64,000 nucleotides of DNA, from assembly GCF_014650455.1 (NCBI RefSeq), contig NZ_BMUZ01000002.1, positions 656,595-720,594 on the forward strand. The letters are read 5' to 3'. The notes under the pieces are model-generated. The model was not told the origin of the DNA, did no database searches, and was given only the letters and a program-made list of their open reading frames with translations. Made by a program: the position numbers and the translations under genes. Positions 43,395-51,343 of the stretch are shown here, one piece after another (within the stretch, counting starts at the first letter, position 1; each line of letters begins with the position of its first letter). This DNA is from Streptomyces xanthochromogenes (GTDB taxonomy: Bacteria > Actinomycetota > Actinomycetes > Streptomycetales > Streptomycetaceae).

Positions 43395-44855
43395 TCACCG
43401 TGCCGCCAGCGCCGCCTTCATCATCGCCTGGGCGACCGGGCCCGCCAGGCCGTTGCCGCTGACCTCGGAGCGCGCGGCGTCGGAGTCCTGGATGACCACG
43501 GCCACCGCGACCTCCTTGCCGGTCTTCGGGTCCTTGGCGAACGAGGTGAACCAGGCGTACGGCGTCTTGGAGTTGTCCACTCCGTGCTGGGCCGTCCCCG
43601 TCTTCGCGCCGACCTCCAGGCCGCCGATCTTCGCGTTGGACCCGGTGCCGTCGGTGACCACCGAGATCATCGCGTCGTGCATCTGCTGCGCCGTCTTCGA
43701 AGACATGATCCGCTTGCCGTCCGAGTCCGGGTAGGACTGCAGAGTGCTCCCCTTGGAGTCCGTCACCTTGGACACCATGTGCGGCGAGGACATCACTCCG
43801 TCGTTCGCCATGGCCGCGGAGACCATCGCCATCTGCATCGGGGTCGCCGTCACATCGAACTGGCCGATGCCGGACAACGCCGTCGACGACTTGTCCATGT
43901 TCTTCGGGTACACACTCGCCGAGGCCCGTACCGGTACGTCCAGCGCGGAGTCGTTGAAGCCGAACTTCTCGGCCATCGCCCGCACCTTGTCCTGCCCCAG
44001 GTCCACGGCCATCTTGCCGAACACGTTGTTGCAGGAGTATTCGAGCGCGGTACGGATCGAGGCGTTCTCGCAGGGCGCGGACGCCGACTCGTTGCGCAGA
44101 TCCGTCGTCGTGCCCGGCATCCGGTACGGGTTGGGGCTGTCCGTCTTCGCGTCGATGTCCGGGTAGAGGCCGTTTTCGAGCGCCGCCGACGCCACCACCA
44201 GCTTGAAGGTGGAGCCCGGCGCCAGCGGCTGGCGCAGCGCCCGGTTGAGCATCGGCTGGCTCTTGTCCTCGGACAGCTGCTTCCACGCGTCGCCGTCCGC
44301 CGCGGACGAACCCGCGATCTTCGAGGGGTCGTACGACGGTGTGGAGACCATGCCGAGGATGCGGCCGGTCTTCGGGTCCATCGCGACGGCCGCGCCCTCC
44401 TTGTTGCCGAGCGCCTGGTATCCGGCCTTCTGCACCGCGGGGTCGATGGTGGTCAGGACGTCCCCGCCGGGCGCCCGCTGTCGGGTGAGCGCGTCGAAGG
44501 GGTTCTGCATGCGCGGGTCGCTGCCGTCGAGGACCTTGGAGTAGATCCCCTCCAGCTGCGTCGATCCGAACACCTGCGAGGCGAAGCCGGTGACGGGCGC
44601 GTACATCGGTCCGTCCTGGTAGCTGCGCTGGTAGGAGAGGTCGCCGCTCTTCGTCCTTTCCGAGCCGGTGACCGGTGATCCGGCCACGATGATGTCCCCG
44701 AGCGGCTGCGAGTACTCCGCGATGGTGTTCCGCCGGTTCAGTTTGTCGTCCGCGAGGGCCTGGCCTTTGTAGAACTGCACATAGGTGGCTCGACCGAGGA
44801 GGGCGAGCACCATCAGCAGACAGAAGACCGAGGCGCGCCTGATTGTCTTGTTCAT
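43395..44855 (-). CDS. Penicillin-binding protein (PbpA-type transpeptidase)
   Basis: 486 aa, membrane-anchored transpeptidase for peptidoglycan cross-linking. N-terminal anchor ASVFCLLMVLALLGRATYVQF; the non-catalytic dimerisation module follows. Catalytic motifs: S-x-x-K in APGSTFKLVVASAAL near residue 216, S-x-N in EYSCNNVFG and K-T-G in VGAKTGTAQHG. The size and layout match actinobacterial PbpA, normally encoded with ftsW/rodA and Ser/Thr kinases; here it stands alone upstream of nothing related, so it is one of the extra streptomycete paralogues. The next gene upstream is a response regulator on the same strand. Confidence 0.93.
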   Translation of the reverse strand: MNKTIRRASVFCLLMVLALLGRATYVQFYKGQALADDKLNRRNTIAEYSQPLGDIIVAGSPVTGSERTKSGDLSYQRSYQDGPMYAPVTGFASQVFGSTQLEGIYSKVLDGSDPRMQNPFDALTRQRAPGGDVLTTIDPAVQKAGYQALGNKEGAAVAMDPKTGRILGMVSTPSYDPSKIAGSSAADGDAWKQLSEDKSQPMLNRALRQPLAPGSTFKLVVASAALENGLYPDIDAKTDSPNPYRMPGTTTDLRNESASAPCENASIRTALEYSCNNVFGKMAVDLGQDKVRAMAEKFGFNDSALDVPVRASASVYPKNMDKSSTALSGIGQFDVTATPMQMAMVSAAMANDGVMSSPHMVSKVTDSKGSTLQSYPDSDGKRIMSSKTAQQMHDAMISVVTDGTGSNAKIGGLEVGAKTGTAQHGVDNSKTPYAWFTSFAKDPKTGKEVAVAVVIQDSDAARSEVSGNGLAGPVAQAMMKAALAAR

Positions 44856-44926
44856 CCCGTATGCAGGACGGACGGGCCCGGGTACGGAGTTCCGATTGCC
44901 CCGGTTTCTCAGAGAACCTTCATCGG

Positions 44927-44981
44927 GACCGTGTGCGGAACCGTCCTCGCGGCCGTGTGCGGAACCGTCACCGCGGCCGTA
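44927..44981. repeat. 24-bp tandem repeat across the response-regulator stop codon
   Basis: Unit 1 GACCGTGTGCGGAACCGTCC-TCGC (44927-44950), unit 2 GGCCGTGTGCGGAACCGTCA-CCGC (44951-44974), then GGCCGTA. The TCA in unit 2 (44968-44970) is the complement of the real TGA; unit 1 is a downstream copy with the stop mutated. Confidence 0.92.
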
Positions 44982-45624
44982 CGAAGCCCGACTCGTAGGC
45001 CGCGATCACCGCCTGGGTGCGGTCGCGGGTGCCCGTCTTGGCGAGGACGGCGGCGACATGCGTCTTGACCGTGGCCGGCCCGACGCCCATCCGCTCGGCG
45101 ATCTCCGCGTTGGTGCGGCCCGTCGCCATCAGGCGCAGCACCTGTGCCTCGCGCCCGGTGAGCCGGGCCGTCCACGCGCGGGCCGTGGCGCCGGCGGGCG
45201 CGTGGCGGGCGGCCAGGTCGCGGATCTGCGCGGGGAAGAGCAGCGAGTCGCTGCGGGCGACCAGCCGGACGGCCTGGATCAGCTCCTCGGCCGCGGCCCG
45301 CTTGAGCAGGAAACCGGCGGCACCCGCACGCAGCGCGTCGTACACGTGGCTGTCGTTCTCGAAGGTCGTGACCACCACGACCCGCGGCGGCGCGGCGAGC
45401 GTGGCCAGGATCTGCTCGGTGGCGCGGATGCCGTCGATCCCGGGCATCCGGACGTCCATCAGGACGACGTCGGGCAGCCTCTCGCGTACGACCGAGACCG
45501 CTTCGGCGCCGGTGGTGGCCTCGCCGACGACCTCGATGCCGGACTCGGCGTCGAGGATCACCCGCAGCGCCGTGCGGACCATCCGCTCGTCGTCGGCCAC
45601 CACGACCCGGATCGGGCCGCTCAT
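44968..45624 (-). CDS. NarL/LuxR-type response regulator
   Basis: 218 aa. Receiver domain residues 1-120: acidic pair in VVVADDERMV, phospho-acceptor Asp in DVVLMDVRMPGIDG, Thr in VVVTTFEND and Lys in GFLLKRAAAEEL. Output domain: a LuxR helix-turn-helix, LTGREAQVLRLMATGRTNAE and VGPATVKTHVAAVLAKTG. Paired with the histidine kinase gene whose stop overlaps its ATG (ATGA), so kinase and regulator are made together. Signal unknown. The stop lies in a 24-bp tandem repeat. Confidence 0.94.
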   Translation of the reverse strand: MSGPIRVVVADDERMVRTALRVILDAESGIEVVGEATTGAEAVSVVRERLPDVVLMDVRMPGIDGIRATEQILATLAAPPRVVVVTTFENDSHVYDALRAGAAGFLLKRAAAEELIQAVRLVARSDSLLFPAQIRDLAARHAPAGATARAWTARLTGREAQVLRLMATGRTNAEIAERMGVGPATVKTHVAAVLAKTGTRDRTQAVIAAYESGFVRPR

Positions 45625-46856
45625 CGCGCACCGCCGGTCGGCAGTCGTGCGTCGAGGCGCCAGACGCCGCCGTCCGGGCCGGCCGAGGCGCGCCCGCCGA
45701 GCAGTGCGGCCCGCTCCGCCATGCCGCGCAGCCCGTGTCCGCCGCCGGGACGCACCACCGGTGCCGCGCCGGACCAGGAGTTCTCCATCGTCATCGTCAA
45801 CTCCCTTTCGCTCACCGCGACATGCAGCGTCACGGGGGAACGTGCGCCGTGGCGAAGGGCGTTGCTCAGGCCCTCCTGCACGATCCGGTACGCCTCGCGC
45901 GAGACGAGTTCGGGTACGCGGGAGGGATCGCCCTCCAACGTGTACGCGACGTCGAGGCCGGTGCGCGAGAGCAGGCCCTCCAGGGCGGCGAGGCCCGGGG
46001 TCGCGAGATCCGGGGCGCCGGGGTCGCCGTCGTCCCGGCGCAACAGGCCGAGTACGGAGTCGAGTTCGTCCACCGTGCGGCGGGTGGTCTCCTCGATGGC
46101 GGCGAGGGCCTCGCGGACGAACGCGGGGTCCGAGTCCAGGACCCGGCGGGCCGCGCTCGCCTGGAGGGTCACCGCGCTCAGCGCGTGGCCCACCGAGTCG
46201 TGGAGCTCGCGGGCGAGCCGGTTGCGTACCGCGAGTTCCACGGCGCGCTGTTCGGCGGCGGCCAGGCGGTCGGCGGGGGACGGGCCGAGCAGTACGGGCG
46301 CGAGCCGGGCGAGCAGCGCCCCGGCCGCCGCCGAGCAGGCCGCGAGGGTGAGCAGCATCGCGATCCCGGCGGCCGGGGCGAGGGCGACCCCCCAGCCGGT
46401 GGCGAGCGGCCCGCCCGTGCTGTAGACGTTGTGCCGCAGGCCCGGGACGACGGGCAGGGCGATCAGGAACACCGTGAACGGCGGCAGCGCCAGGCTCGCC
46501 CCGCTCACGACCCCGCCGAGCGCGACCTGCAGGGTGTACCAGGCCGAGGTCCGCAGCCGGGCGTTCCAGGAGCGTGCGGGCCCGTCGGCGAGCGCCGCCG
46601 GAGCCACCCCGCACAGCGCGCGGGCGCCGAACACGAGCAGCGGCCGGGCGATCGGCACCAGGCCGGACACGGTGGCCAGGGGCAGCGCGAGGGCGAACGT
46701 GACGAGTGCGCGCGGGAAGGAGTCGAAGGAGCCGGCACCGCCCGCGACACCGCCGACGACGACCGAGCCGACCAGGAAGTACGGCATCAACAGGGCCCCG
46801 CCGATGACCAGATGGACCCAGCGGTGCCGGGCCCGGGCGCCGAGGAGGGCGCGCAT
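45621..46856 (-). CDS. Sensor histidine kinase (HisKA_3 / NarX-like class)
   Basis: 411 aa. Several N-terminal membrane segments (HLVIGGALLMPYFLVGSVVV, VTFALALPLATVSGLVPIA, a third near VALGGVVSGASLALPPF and a fourth near AAGIAMLLTLAACSAAAG). Phosphorylation site in ELAVRNRLARELHDSVGHAL near residue 217, typical of HisKA_3 kinases that act on NarL-type regulators. The ATPase domain has EGLSNALRHGA (N box) and GGGHGLRGMAERA (G box). No large extracellular sensor, so it probably senses membrane or cell-envelope state. Overlaps neighbours at both ends. Confidence 0.92.
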   Translation of the reverse strand: MRALLGARARHRWVHLVIGGALLMPYFLVGSVVVGGVAGGAGSFDSFPRALVTFALALPLATVSGLVPIARPLLVFGARALCGVAPAALADGPARSWNARLRTSAWYTLQVALGGVVSGASLALPPFTVFLIALPVVPGLRHNVYSTGGPLATGWGVALAPAAGIAMLLTLAACSAAAGALLARLAPVLLGPSPADRLAAAEQRAVELAVRNRLARELHDSVGHALSAVTLQASAARRVLDSDPAFVREALAAIEETTRRTVDELDSVLGLLRRDDGDPGAPDLATPGLAALEGLLSRTGLDVAYTLEGDPSRVPELVSREAYRIVQEGLSNALRHGARSPVTLHVAVSERELTMTMENSWSGAAPVVRPGGGHGLRGMAERAALLGGRASAGPDGGVWRLDARLPTGGAR

Positions 46857-47818
46857 CACGGAGTGCGGCCCACCTGGTGGGCGCGCTCGGCGAAGAGGCG
46901 GATGCCCATGACGACGATCAGCGTCCCGATGACCATCTGCACAGCGTAGGTGAGGCCCATCGTGGCGGTGGGCCCGTCGGCGGTACGGTCCGCGACCAGC
47001 AGTGCGGAGAGCCAGAGCCACCCGCCCCAGCAGGCGGTGGCGCCCGAGCCGAGCCACGCGAGGGCCAGCGGCAGCCGCAGCGGCAGTGCGCGGCCGAGCC
47101 CGAAGGCGGTCATCAGCGCGCCCGCCGCGCCCACCAGGGCGAACACCGCGAACACGGCTTCCAGCGCGTAGTCGTCGGTGGTTCGCCCTGCGGCCAGGGC
47201 CGGGGTCAGGCCGCGTCCCGAGCCCGTCGCCCACAGGAGGTGTGCGGCGGCCGGAAGGAGCGAGAGCACCGCAGTGACGACGGCCGCCGTGCGCGGTGCG
47301 GCACCGCTCGACGGGAGTTCGCCGGTCCGGCCGCGCAGCAGGTGTCCCCAGCGGTCCCGGGCGTACAGCGTGAACAGGGTGCCGAGGGACAGGCCCTGGA
47401 CGATGAAGCCGGCGTAGACGACGGCGAAGACCCAGGGGTCGAGGAACGGAGCGCTGCTGGGGGCGGCGGGTCCGGCGCTCAACCCGCTTGCGTGGAGCAG
47501 GAGTTGGAGGGGATAGCCCGTCATGACCGGGGCGAGCAGGCCGGTGGCGACCCACATCGGGAGCGCGAGCAGCCAGGTCTTCACGCGCAGCCCCCACGGG
47601 CGGGTGAGCAGCAGCGCGAGGGCGATCACGCATGAGTCGAGGAGGATCGAGGCGGTGTTGGCTGCCGCCATCCCGGAGGAGTGGTCGCGCAGGCCGCTGT
47701 GCTCCGGGATGCCGAGATGGCTGCCACCGATCCAGGCGGCCTTGAGGCAGAGATAGGGAAGGCAGGCGGTGATGGCCACGGTACGGAGGGCCGCGCGGCG
47801 CGGGGTGGTGAGGGGCAT
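46856..47818 (-). CDS. Polytopic membrane protein of the two-component operon
   Basis: 320 aa with about eight to nine hydrophobic segments (for example TVAITACLPYLCLKAAWIGG, ILLDSCVIALALLL, AVVYAGFIVQGLSLGTLFTL, YAVQMVIGTLIVVMGIRLF). I recognise no family. Its stop overlaps the start of the histidine kinase (TGATG), so it is the first gene of a three-gene operon and could be an accessory sensor or a protein whose state the kinase reads. ATG 47818 is chosen over one three codons upstream; no clear Shine-Dalgarno decides this. Confidence 0.8.
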   Translation of the reverse strand: MPLTTPRRAALRTVAITACLPYLCLKAAWIGGSHLGIPEHSGLRDHSSGMAAANTASILLDSCVIALALLLTRPWGLRVKTWLLALPMWVATGLLAPVMTGYPLQLLLHASGLSAGPAAPSSAPFLDPWVFAVVYAGFIVQGLSLGTLFTLYARDRWGHLLRGRTGELPSSGAAPRTAAVVTAVLSLLPAAAHLLWATGSGRGLTPALAAGRTTDDYALEAVFAVFALVGAAGALMTAFGLGRALPLRLPLALAWLGSGATACWGGWLWLSALLVADRTADGPTATMGLTYAVQMVIGTLIVVMGIRLFAERAHQVGRTP

Positions 47819-47925
47819 GCCCCTCACGCTCCCGTTCCGGTTGCCCGGACGCGTCCTGCCGGGCGACGATCCGGCTCCGCCGTGCGGGGGAGAGCGCCCG
47901 GGTTTCCGCCCGGCGTACCCTCCGG

Positions 47926-47940
47926 CGGGGCTTCGCCCCG
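47926..47940. repeat. GGGGC-TTC-GCCCC palindrome
   Basis: CGGGGC-TTC-GCCCCG, a small hairpin of the type scattered through streptomycete intergenic regions. It sits in the 205-bp gap between the membrane-protein start and the iclR-like gene end, in which I see no other feature. Confidence 0.6.
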
Positions 47941-48023
47941 GCCCCGTTGCCCCTCGTCCGCGGGCCGCGTGCGGTGGAAGGCGCGGTTCCTCGTGTCCCC
48001 GGCGGGATCGCGGGGCCCTGCGG

Positions 48024-48794
48024 TCAGAGGCGGCGGGTGGCCAGGGTCAGGCGGTCCCTCGCGTCGAACAGCGCGTCCTTAACCATCTGTTCGTGGGCGG
48101 GGGTGAGGCGGGCCACCGGCACCGAGCAGCTGATCGCGTCACGGGCCGGGGTGCGGTACGGGATCGCGACGCCGAAGCAGCGCAGGCCCAGCGTGTTCTC
48201 CTCGCGGTCCACGGCATAGCCCTGCTCGCGGACGAGGTGCAGCTCCTCGATGAGCTTCTCGCGATCGGTGATGGTGTGCTCGGTCAGCTGCTGGAGCGTC
48301 TCCGGGAGCAGCTTGCGCACCTGCTCGTCGCTGTGGGTGGCCAGCAGCGCCTTGCCGAGCGAGGTGGAGTGTGCGGGCAGGCGCCGACCGACCCGGGTGA
48401 AGGGGCGCAGATAGTGCTGGGACTGGCGGGTGGCGAGGTAGACCACGTTCGTGCCGTCGAGCCGGGCGAGGTGGATGGTCTCGGTCGTGTCGTCCGAGAG
48501 GCGGTCCAGGGTGGGGCGGGCCGCCGTCACCACCTCGTCGCCGTCGATGTAGGACGTGCCCACGAGCAGGGCGCGCACGCCGATGCCGTACCGGGTGCCC
48601 GTCGCGTCCGTCTCCACCCAGCCGAGCTCCACCAGGGTGCGGAGCAGCATGTACAGGCTGGACTTGGGGTAGCCCACCGCCTCCTGGACCGCGGCCAGGG
48701 AGTGCATTCCGGGGCGCCCCGCGAAATATTCGAGCAACTCGACCGTCCGCACCGCGGACTTGACCTGTGCTCCACCTGAATCGGCAGCCGACAT
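48024..48794 (-). CDS. IclR family transcriptional regulator
   Basis: 256 aa. N-terminal winged helix (VKSAVRTVELLEYFAGRPGM, VQEAVGYPKSSLYMLLRTLV) and the C-terminal effector domain with AHSTSLGKALLATHSDE near residue 130, TDREKLIEELHLVREQGYAV and FGVAIPYRTPARDAISCSVPV, the usual IclR ligand pocket elements. GAAGGAG lies about 10 nt before ATG 48794. Divergent from the alpha-ketoglutarate semialdehyde dehydrogenase gene with two candidate operators between. In other bacteria IclR (KdgR-like) proteins control uronate genes, so this one probably senses an intermediate of that pathway. Confidence 0.9.
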   Translation of the reverse strand: MSAADSGGAQVKSAVRTVELLEYFAGRPGMHSLAAVQEAVGYPKSSLYMLLRTLVELGWVETDATGTRYGIGVRALLVGTSYIDGDEVVTAARPTLDRLSDDTTETIHLARLDGTNVVYLATRQSQHYLRPFTRVGRRLPAHSTSLGKALLATHSDEQVRKLLPETLQQLTEHTITDREKLIEELHLVREQGYAVDREENTLGLRCFGVAIPYRTPARDAISCSVPVARLTPAHEQMVKDALFDARDRLTLATRRL

Positions 48795-48864
48795 CCCGCA
48801 CCCCGCTCCTTCTCGCCGAGGCTTCTTGCCAAGGCGGAACACCCGTTAATAGAGTCCCAGCATA

Positions 48865-48898
48865 TTCAGCATCGGGAACTCTGTTCAGAATACCGAAC
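48865..48898. promoter_or_regulatory. Two IclR-type boxes
   Basis: TTCAGCATCGGGAAC (48865-48879) and TTCAGAATACCGAAC (48884-48898) share TTCAG-x-AT-xxx-GAAC and start 19 bp apart, between the divergent iclR and aldehyde dehydrogenase genes. With one more base the second box reads GTTC-N8-GAAC, symmetric at its ends. Confidence 0.65.
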
Positions 48899-48961
48899 AA
48901 GTCCTGATGGGCGGCAGGAGCGGGCCGAGCAGCAGCGGACCGGGCAGCGGAAGGACTTGCG

Positions 48962-50491
48962 GTGAGCGCAGCAGCACCAGTCTGGAGTGTCGACCCCCGA
49001 ACGGGGAAGCCGCGTGAAGAGGTTGCGGTCGAAGCCACGCCCGAGGAGGTCGACCAGGCGGTCCGGGCGGCCCGGGCCACCCGGGACGCGCTGGCCGATC
49101 GGAGGGTACGCGCCGTGTTCCTGCGGGCCGCGGCCGACCTCCTGGACGCCTCCGCCGAGCACGTCGTGGAGGCCGCCGACGCCGAGACGGCACTCGGCCC
49201 GGTCCGCCTCACCGGTGAACTGGCCCGCACGACGGCCCAGTTGAGGGCATTCGCGGAGGCGGTCGAGGAGGGCTCCTTCCTCGACATACGGATCGACCAC
49301 GCCGACCCGTCCCGCACCCCGCCCTGGCCGGACCTGCGCCGCGTCAAGATCCCGCTCGGTGTCGTCGCCGTCTACGCGGCCTCCAACTTCCCGCTCGCCT
49401 TCTCCGTGCCCGGCGGCGACACCGCGAGCGCACTGGCGGCCGGCTGCCCGGTCGTCGTCAAGGCGCATCCCGACCATCCGGCGACCTCCGAGCTCTGCGT
49501 CTCGCTGCTGCGCCGCGCCGCCGTCCGGGCCGGGCTGCCCGAGGACGTCGTGGTCCTGGTGCACGGCTTCGCCGCGGGCGTCGAGCTCGTGCGCCACCCG
49601 CTGGTGTCGGCCGCCGGGTTCACCGGGTCCGTGCGCGGCGGGCGGGCCCTGTTCGACGCGGCGGCCGCGCGGCCCGTGCCCATCCCCTTCCACGGCGAGC
49701 TGGGCTCGCTCAACCCGGTCGTGGTGACCCGGGCCGCCGCCGAGGAGCGCGGCGAGGCGATCGGGGCCGGCCTCGGCGCCTCGATGACCATGGGCGTGGG
49801 CCAGTTCTGCACGAAGCCCGGCTTCGTCCTGGTTCCGGCGGGCGCGGCGGGCGACGCGCTGCTCAAGGCCCTCACGACGGCCGTCTGCGACACCGACGCC
49901 GGGGTCATGCTCGACCACCGGATGCGGGACGCGTTCGTCGCCGGGGTCGCCGAGCGGGCCGCGCTGCCCGGCGTCGAGGCGCCGGTGACGGCCGGGGCGG
50001 GCGGCGAACACACCGTCAGCGGCGGCTACTTGACCGTGCCGGCCGCCTCTCTCGCGGCGCGGGGCGCGCACGACCTGCTCCTGGAGGAGTGCTTCGGGCC
50101 GGTCACCGTCGTCGCCCGGTACGCCGACGAGTCCGAGGTCGGCGCGGTGCTCTCCCGGCTGCCGGGCAACCTCACCGCCACCCTCCAGCTCTCCTCGGCG
50201 GAAGCGGAGGGCGAAGGGGCGGGCGCCCAACTCCTCCTGGAACTGACCCAGTTGGCGGGCCGGGTCCTGGTCGGCGGCTGGCCCACCGGAGTCGCGGTCG
50301 CCCCCGCCCAGCACCACGGCGGCCCCTACCCGGCGGCCACCTCCACCTCCACCTCGGTCGGCGCCACCGCCATCGAGCGCTGGCTGCGGCCGGTCACGTA
50401 CCAGAGCACTCCCGGGGCCCTGCTGCCGCCGGAGCTGCGCGACGACAACCCGCTGGGCCTGCCCCGCCGAGTGAACGGAACCCCGGCATGA
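48962..50491 (+). CDS. Alpha-ketoglutarate semialdehyde (2,5-dioxovalerate) dehydrogenase
   Basis: 509 aa of the NADP+-dependent ALDH group that includes KGSA dehydrogenases of sugar-acid pathways. The N-terminus WSVDPRTGKPREEVAVEATP and the cofactor segment ASNFPLAFSVPGGDTASALA are typical; catalytic Glu in FHGELGSLNPVVV near residue 246 and nucleophile Cys in GVGQFCTKPGFVLVP near 281. It converts the product of KdgD to alpha-ketoglutarate, so with udh and kdgD (8 kb away) it completes entry to the TCA cycle. GTG start with GGAAGGA upstream; the stop overlaps the next gene (ATGA). Confidence 0.88.
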   Translation: MSAAAPVWSVDPRTGKPREEVAVEATPEEVDQAVRAARATRDALADRRVRAVFLRAAADLLDASAEHVVEAADAETALGPVRLTGELARTTAQLRAFAEAVEEGSFLDIRIDHADPSRTPPWPDLRRVKIPLGVVAVYAASNFPLAFSVPGGDTASALAAGCPVVVKAHPDHPATSELCVSLLRRAAVRAGLPEDVVVLVHGFAAGVELVRHPLVSAAGFTGSVRGGRALFDAAAARPVPIPFHGELGSLNPVVVTRAAAEERGEAIGAGLGASMTMGVGQFCTKPGFVLVPAGAAGDALLKALTTAVCDTDAGVMLDHRMRDAFVAGVAERAALPGVEAPVTAGAGGEHTVSGGYLTVPAASLAARGAHDLLLEECFGPVTVVARYADESEVGAVLSRLPGNLTATLQLSSAEAEGEGAGAQLLLELTQLAGRVLVGGWPTGVAVAPAQHHGGPYPAATSTSTSVGATAIERWLRPVTYQSTPGALLPPELRDDNPLGLPRRVNGTPA

Positions 50492-51099
50492 CCGTGCGCC
50501 TGCCCGAACTGCCCTTCCCGCTGGAGCCGTACGGGCCGGAGGCGGCCTGGACGTACGACGACGGTGTCCTCTCGGTACGGGCCGGCGCCCGCCAGGACCG
50601 GTTCGTGCCGCCGGCCGGGGAAAGCCTGGAGCCCGCCTCCGACGCACCCCGGCTGCTCGGGGTCGCGCCCGCCGGGGACTTCCAGCTGATCGCGCGGGCC
50701 ACCGTCGGCTTCGAGGCGCCCTTCGACGCCGGTGTCCTCTACGTGCACGTGGGGGAGCGGCAGTGGGCCAAGCTCTGCCTGGAGCTCTCGCCGCGGCGGC
50801 CGACGATCTGCACGGTCGTCACGCGGGGACTCTCGGACGACGCGAACTCCTGGGAGGTGGAGGGGGACAGCGTCTGGCTCCGGATCACCCGGACCGGCAA
50901 GGCGTTCGCCTTCCACGCGTCCCTGGACGGTGAACGCTGGGTGTTCGTGCGGGTCTTCGCGCTCGGGACGGCGCAGGAGAGCGAGGTGGCCCGGGTGGGG
51001 TTCCTCGCGCAGTCGCCCACGGGCGGGGGGTGCTCGGTGGCCTTCGACTCCGTCGAGTTCCGGGGGTACGCGCCGGACGATTTGCGGGACGGCAGTTGA
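50488..51099 (+). CDS. DUF1349 domain protein (concanavalin-like fold)
   Basis: 203 aa. The N-terminus VRLPELPFPLEPYGPEAAWT is followed by a jelly-roll domain: GDFQLIARATVGFEAPFDAG near residue 72, VLYVHVGERQWAKLCLELSP, WLRITRTGKAFAFHASLDGE and VRVFALGTAQESEVARVGFL. DUF1349 proteins resemble carbohydrate-binding lectin/glucanase folds, and in yeast include a regucalcin-like stress protein. The ATG overlaps the dehydrogenase stop, so it is the second gene of the IclR-controlled transcript; a sugar-binding or epimerising role is possible but not shown. Confidence 0.85.
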   Translation: MTVRLPELPFPLEPYGPEAAWTYDDGVLSVRAGARQDRFVPPAGESLEPASDAPRLLGVAPAGDFQLIARATVGFEAPFDAGVLYVHVGERQWAKLCLELSPRRPTICTVVTRGLSDDANSWEVEGDSVWLRITRTGKAFAFHASLDGERWVFVRVFALGTAQESEVARVGFLAQSPTGGGCSVAFDSVEFRGYAPDDLRDGS

Positions 51100-51186
51100 C
51101 CCCACCCCGCCCCGTCCCGCTGTGACACTCTGCGGCTCCGCCGCGTGGCCTCCGGGGGTGGAGTGATTCGGCTGCGGGCAGTGCGT

Positions 51187-51218
51187 GGCTGGTCGCGCAG
51201 TTCCTCGCGCCCCTAAAG
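51187..51218 (+). repeat. Common streptomycete intergenic repeat (GGTCGCGCAGTTCC type)
   Basis: GGCTGGTCGCGCAGTTCCTC followed by GCGCCCCTAAAG. I recognise this as a widespread streptomycete intergenic sequence. A decayed inverted copy is at 42382-42402. Confidence 0.75.
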
Positions 51219-51251
51219 CGCCGGGTGCGGGGGCATCTTCAGCCCGTCAAT

Positions 51252-51336
51252 GGGGGTCCCCCTGGCCCTTGAGGCATTGGGGGAGTTTGAGGACGAGCGC
51301 CCTTGAGGCGCGAACGGGGTCTGGGGCGGAGCCCCG
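51252..51336 (+). repeat. Dispersed 85-bp intergenic element, second copy
   Basis: Starts with the palindrome GGGGG-T-CCCCC, contains GTTTGAGGACGAGCGC and GGCGCGAACGGGGTC, and ends in the hairpin GGGGCGGAGCCCCG. It matches the complement of 27694-27776 nearly end to end. It fills the 244-bp gap between two convergent genes and probably terminates both. Confidence 0.88.
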
Positions 51337-51343
51337 GGGCGCC

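Noticed and set aside
43382..43410. Stop-spanning repeat at the pbpA end
   Set aside because: Only TCACCG is shared between the would-be units; too weak to claim.
42536..44855. Functional cluster of acid phosphatase and PBP
   Set aside because: The genes converge on a strong terminator and share no pathway; proximity seems accidental.
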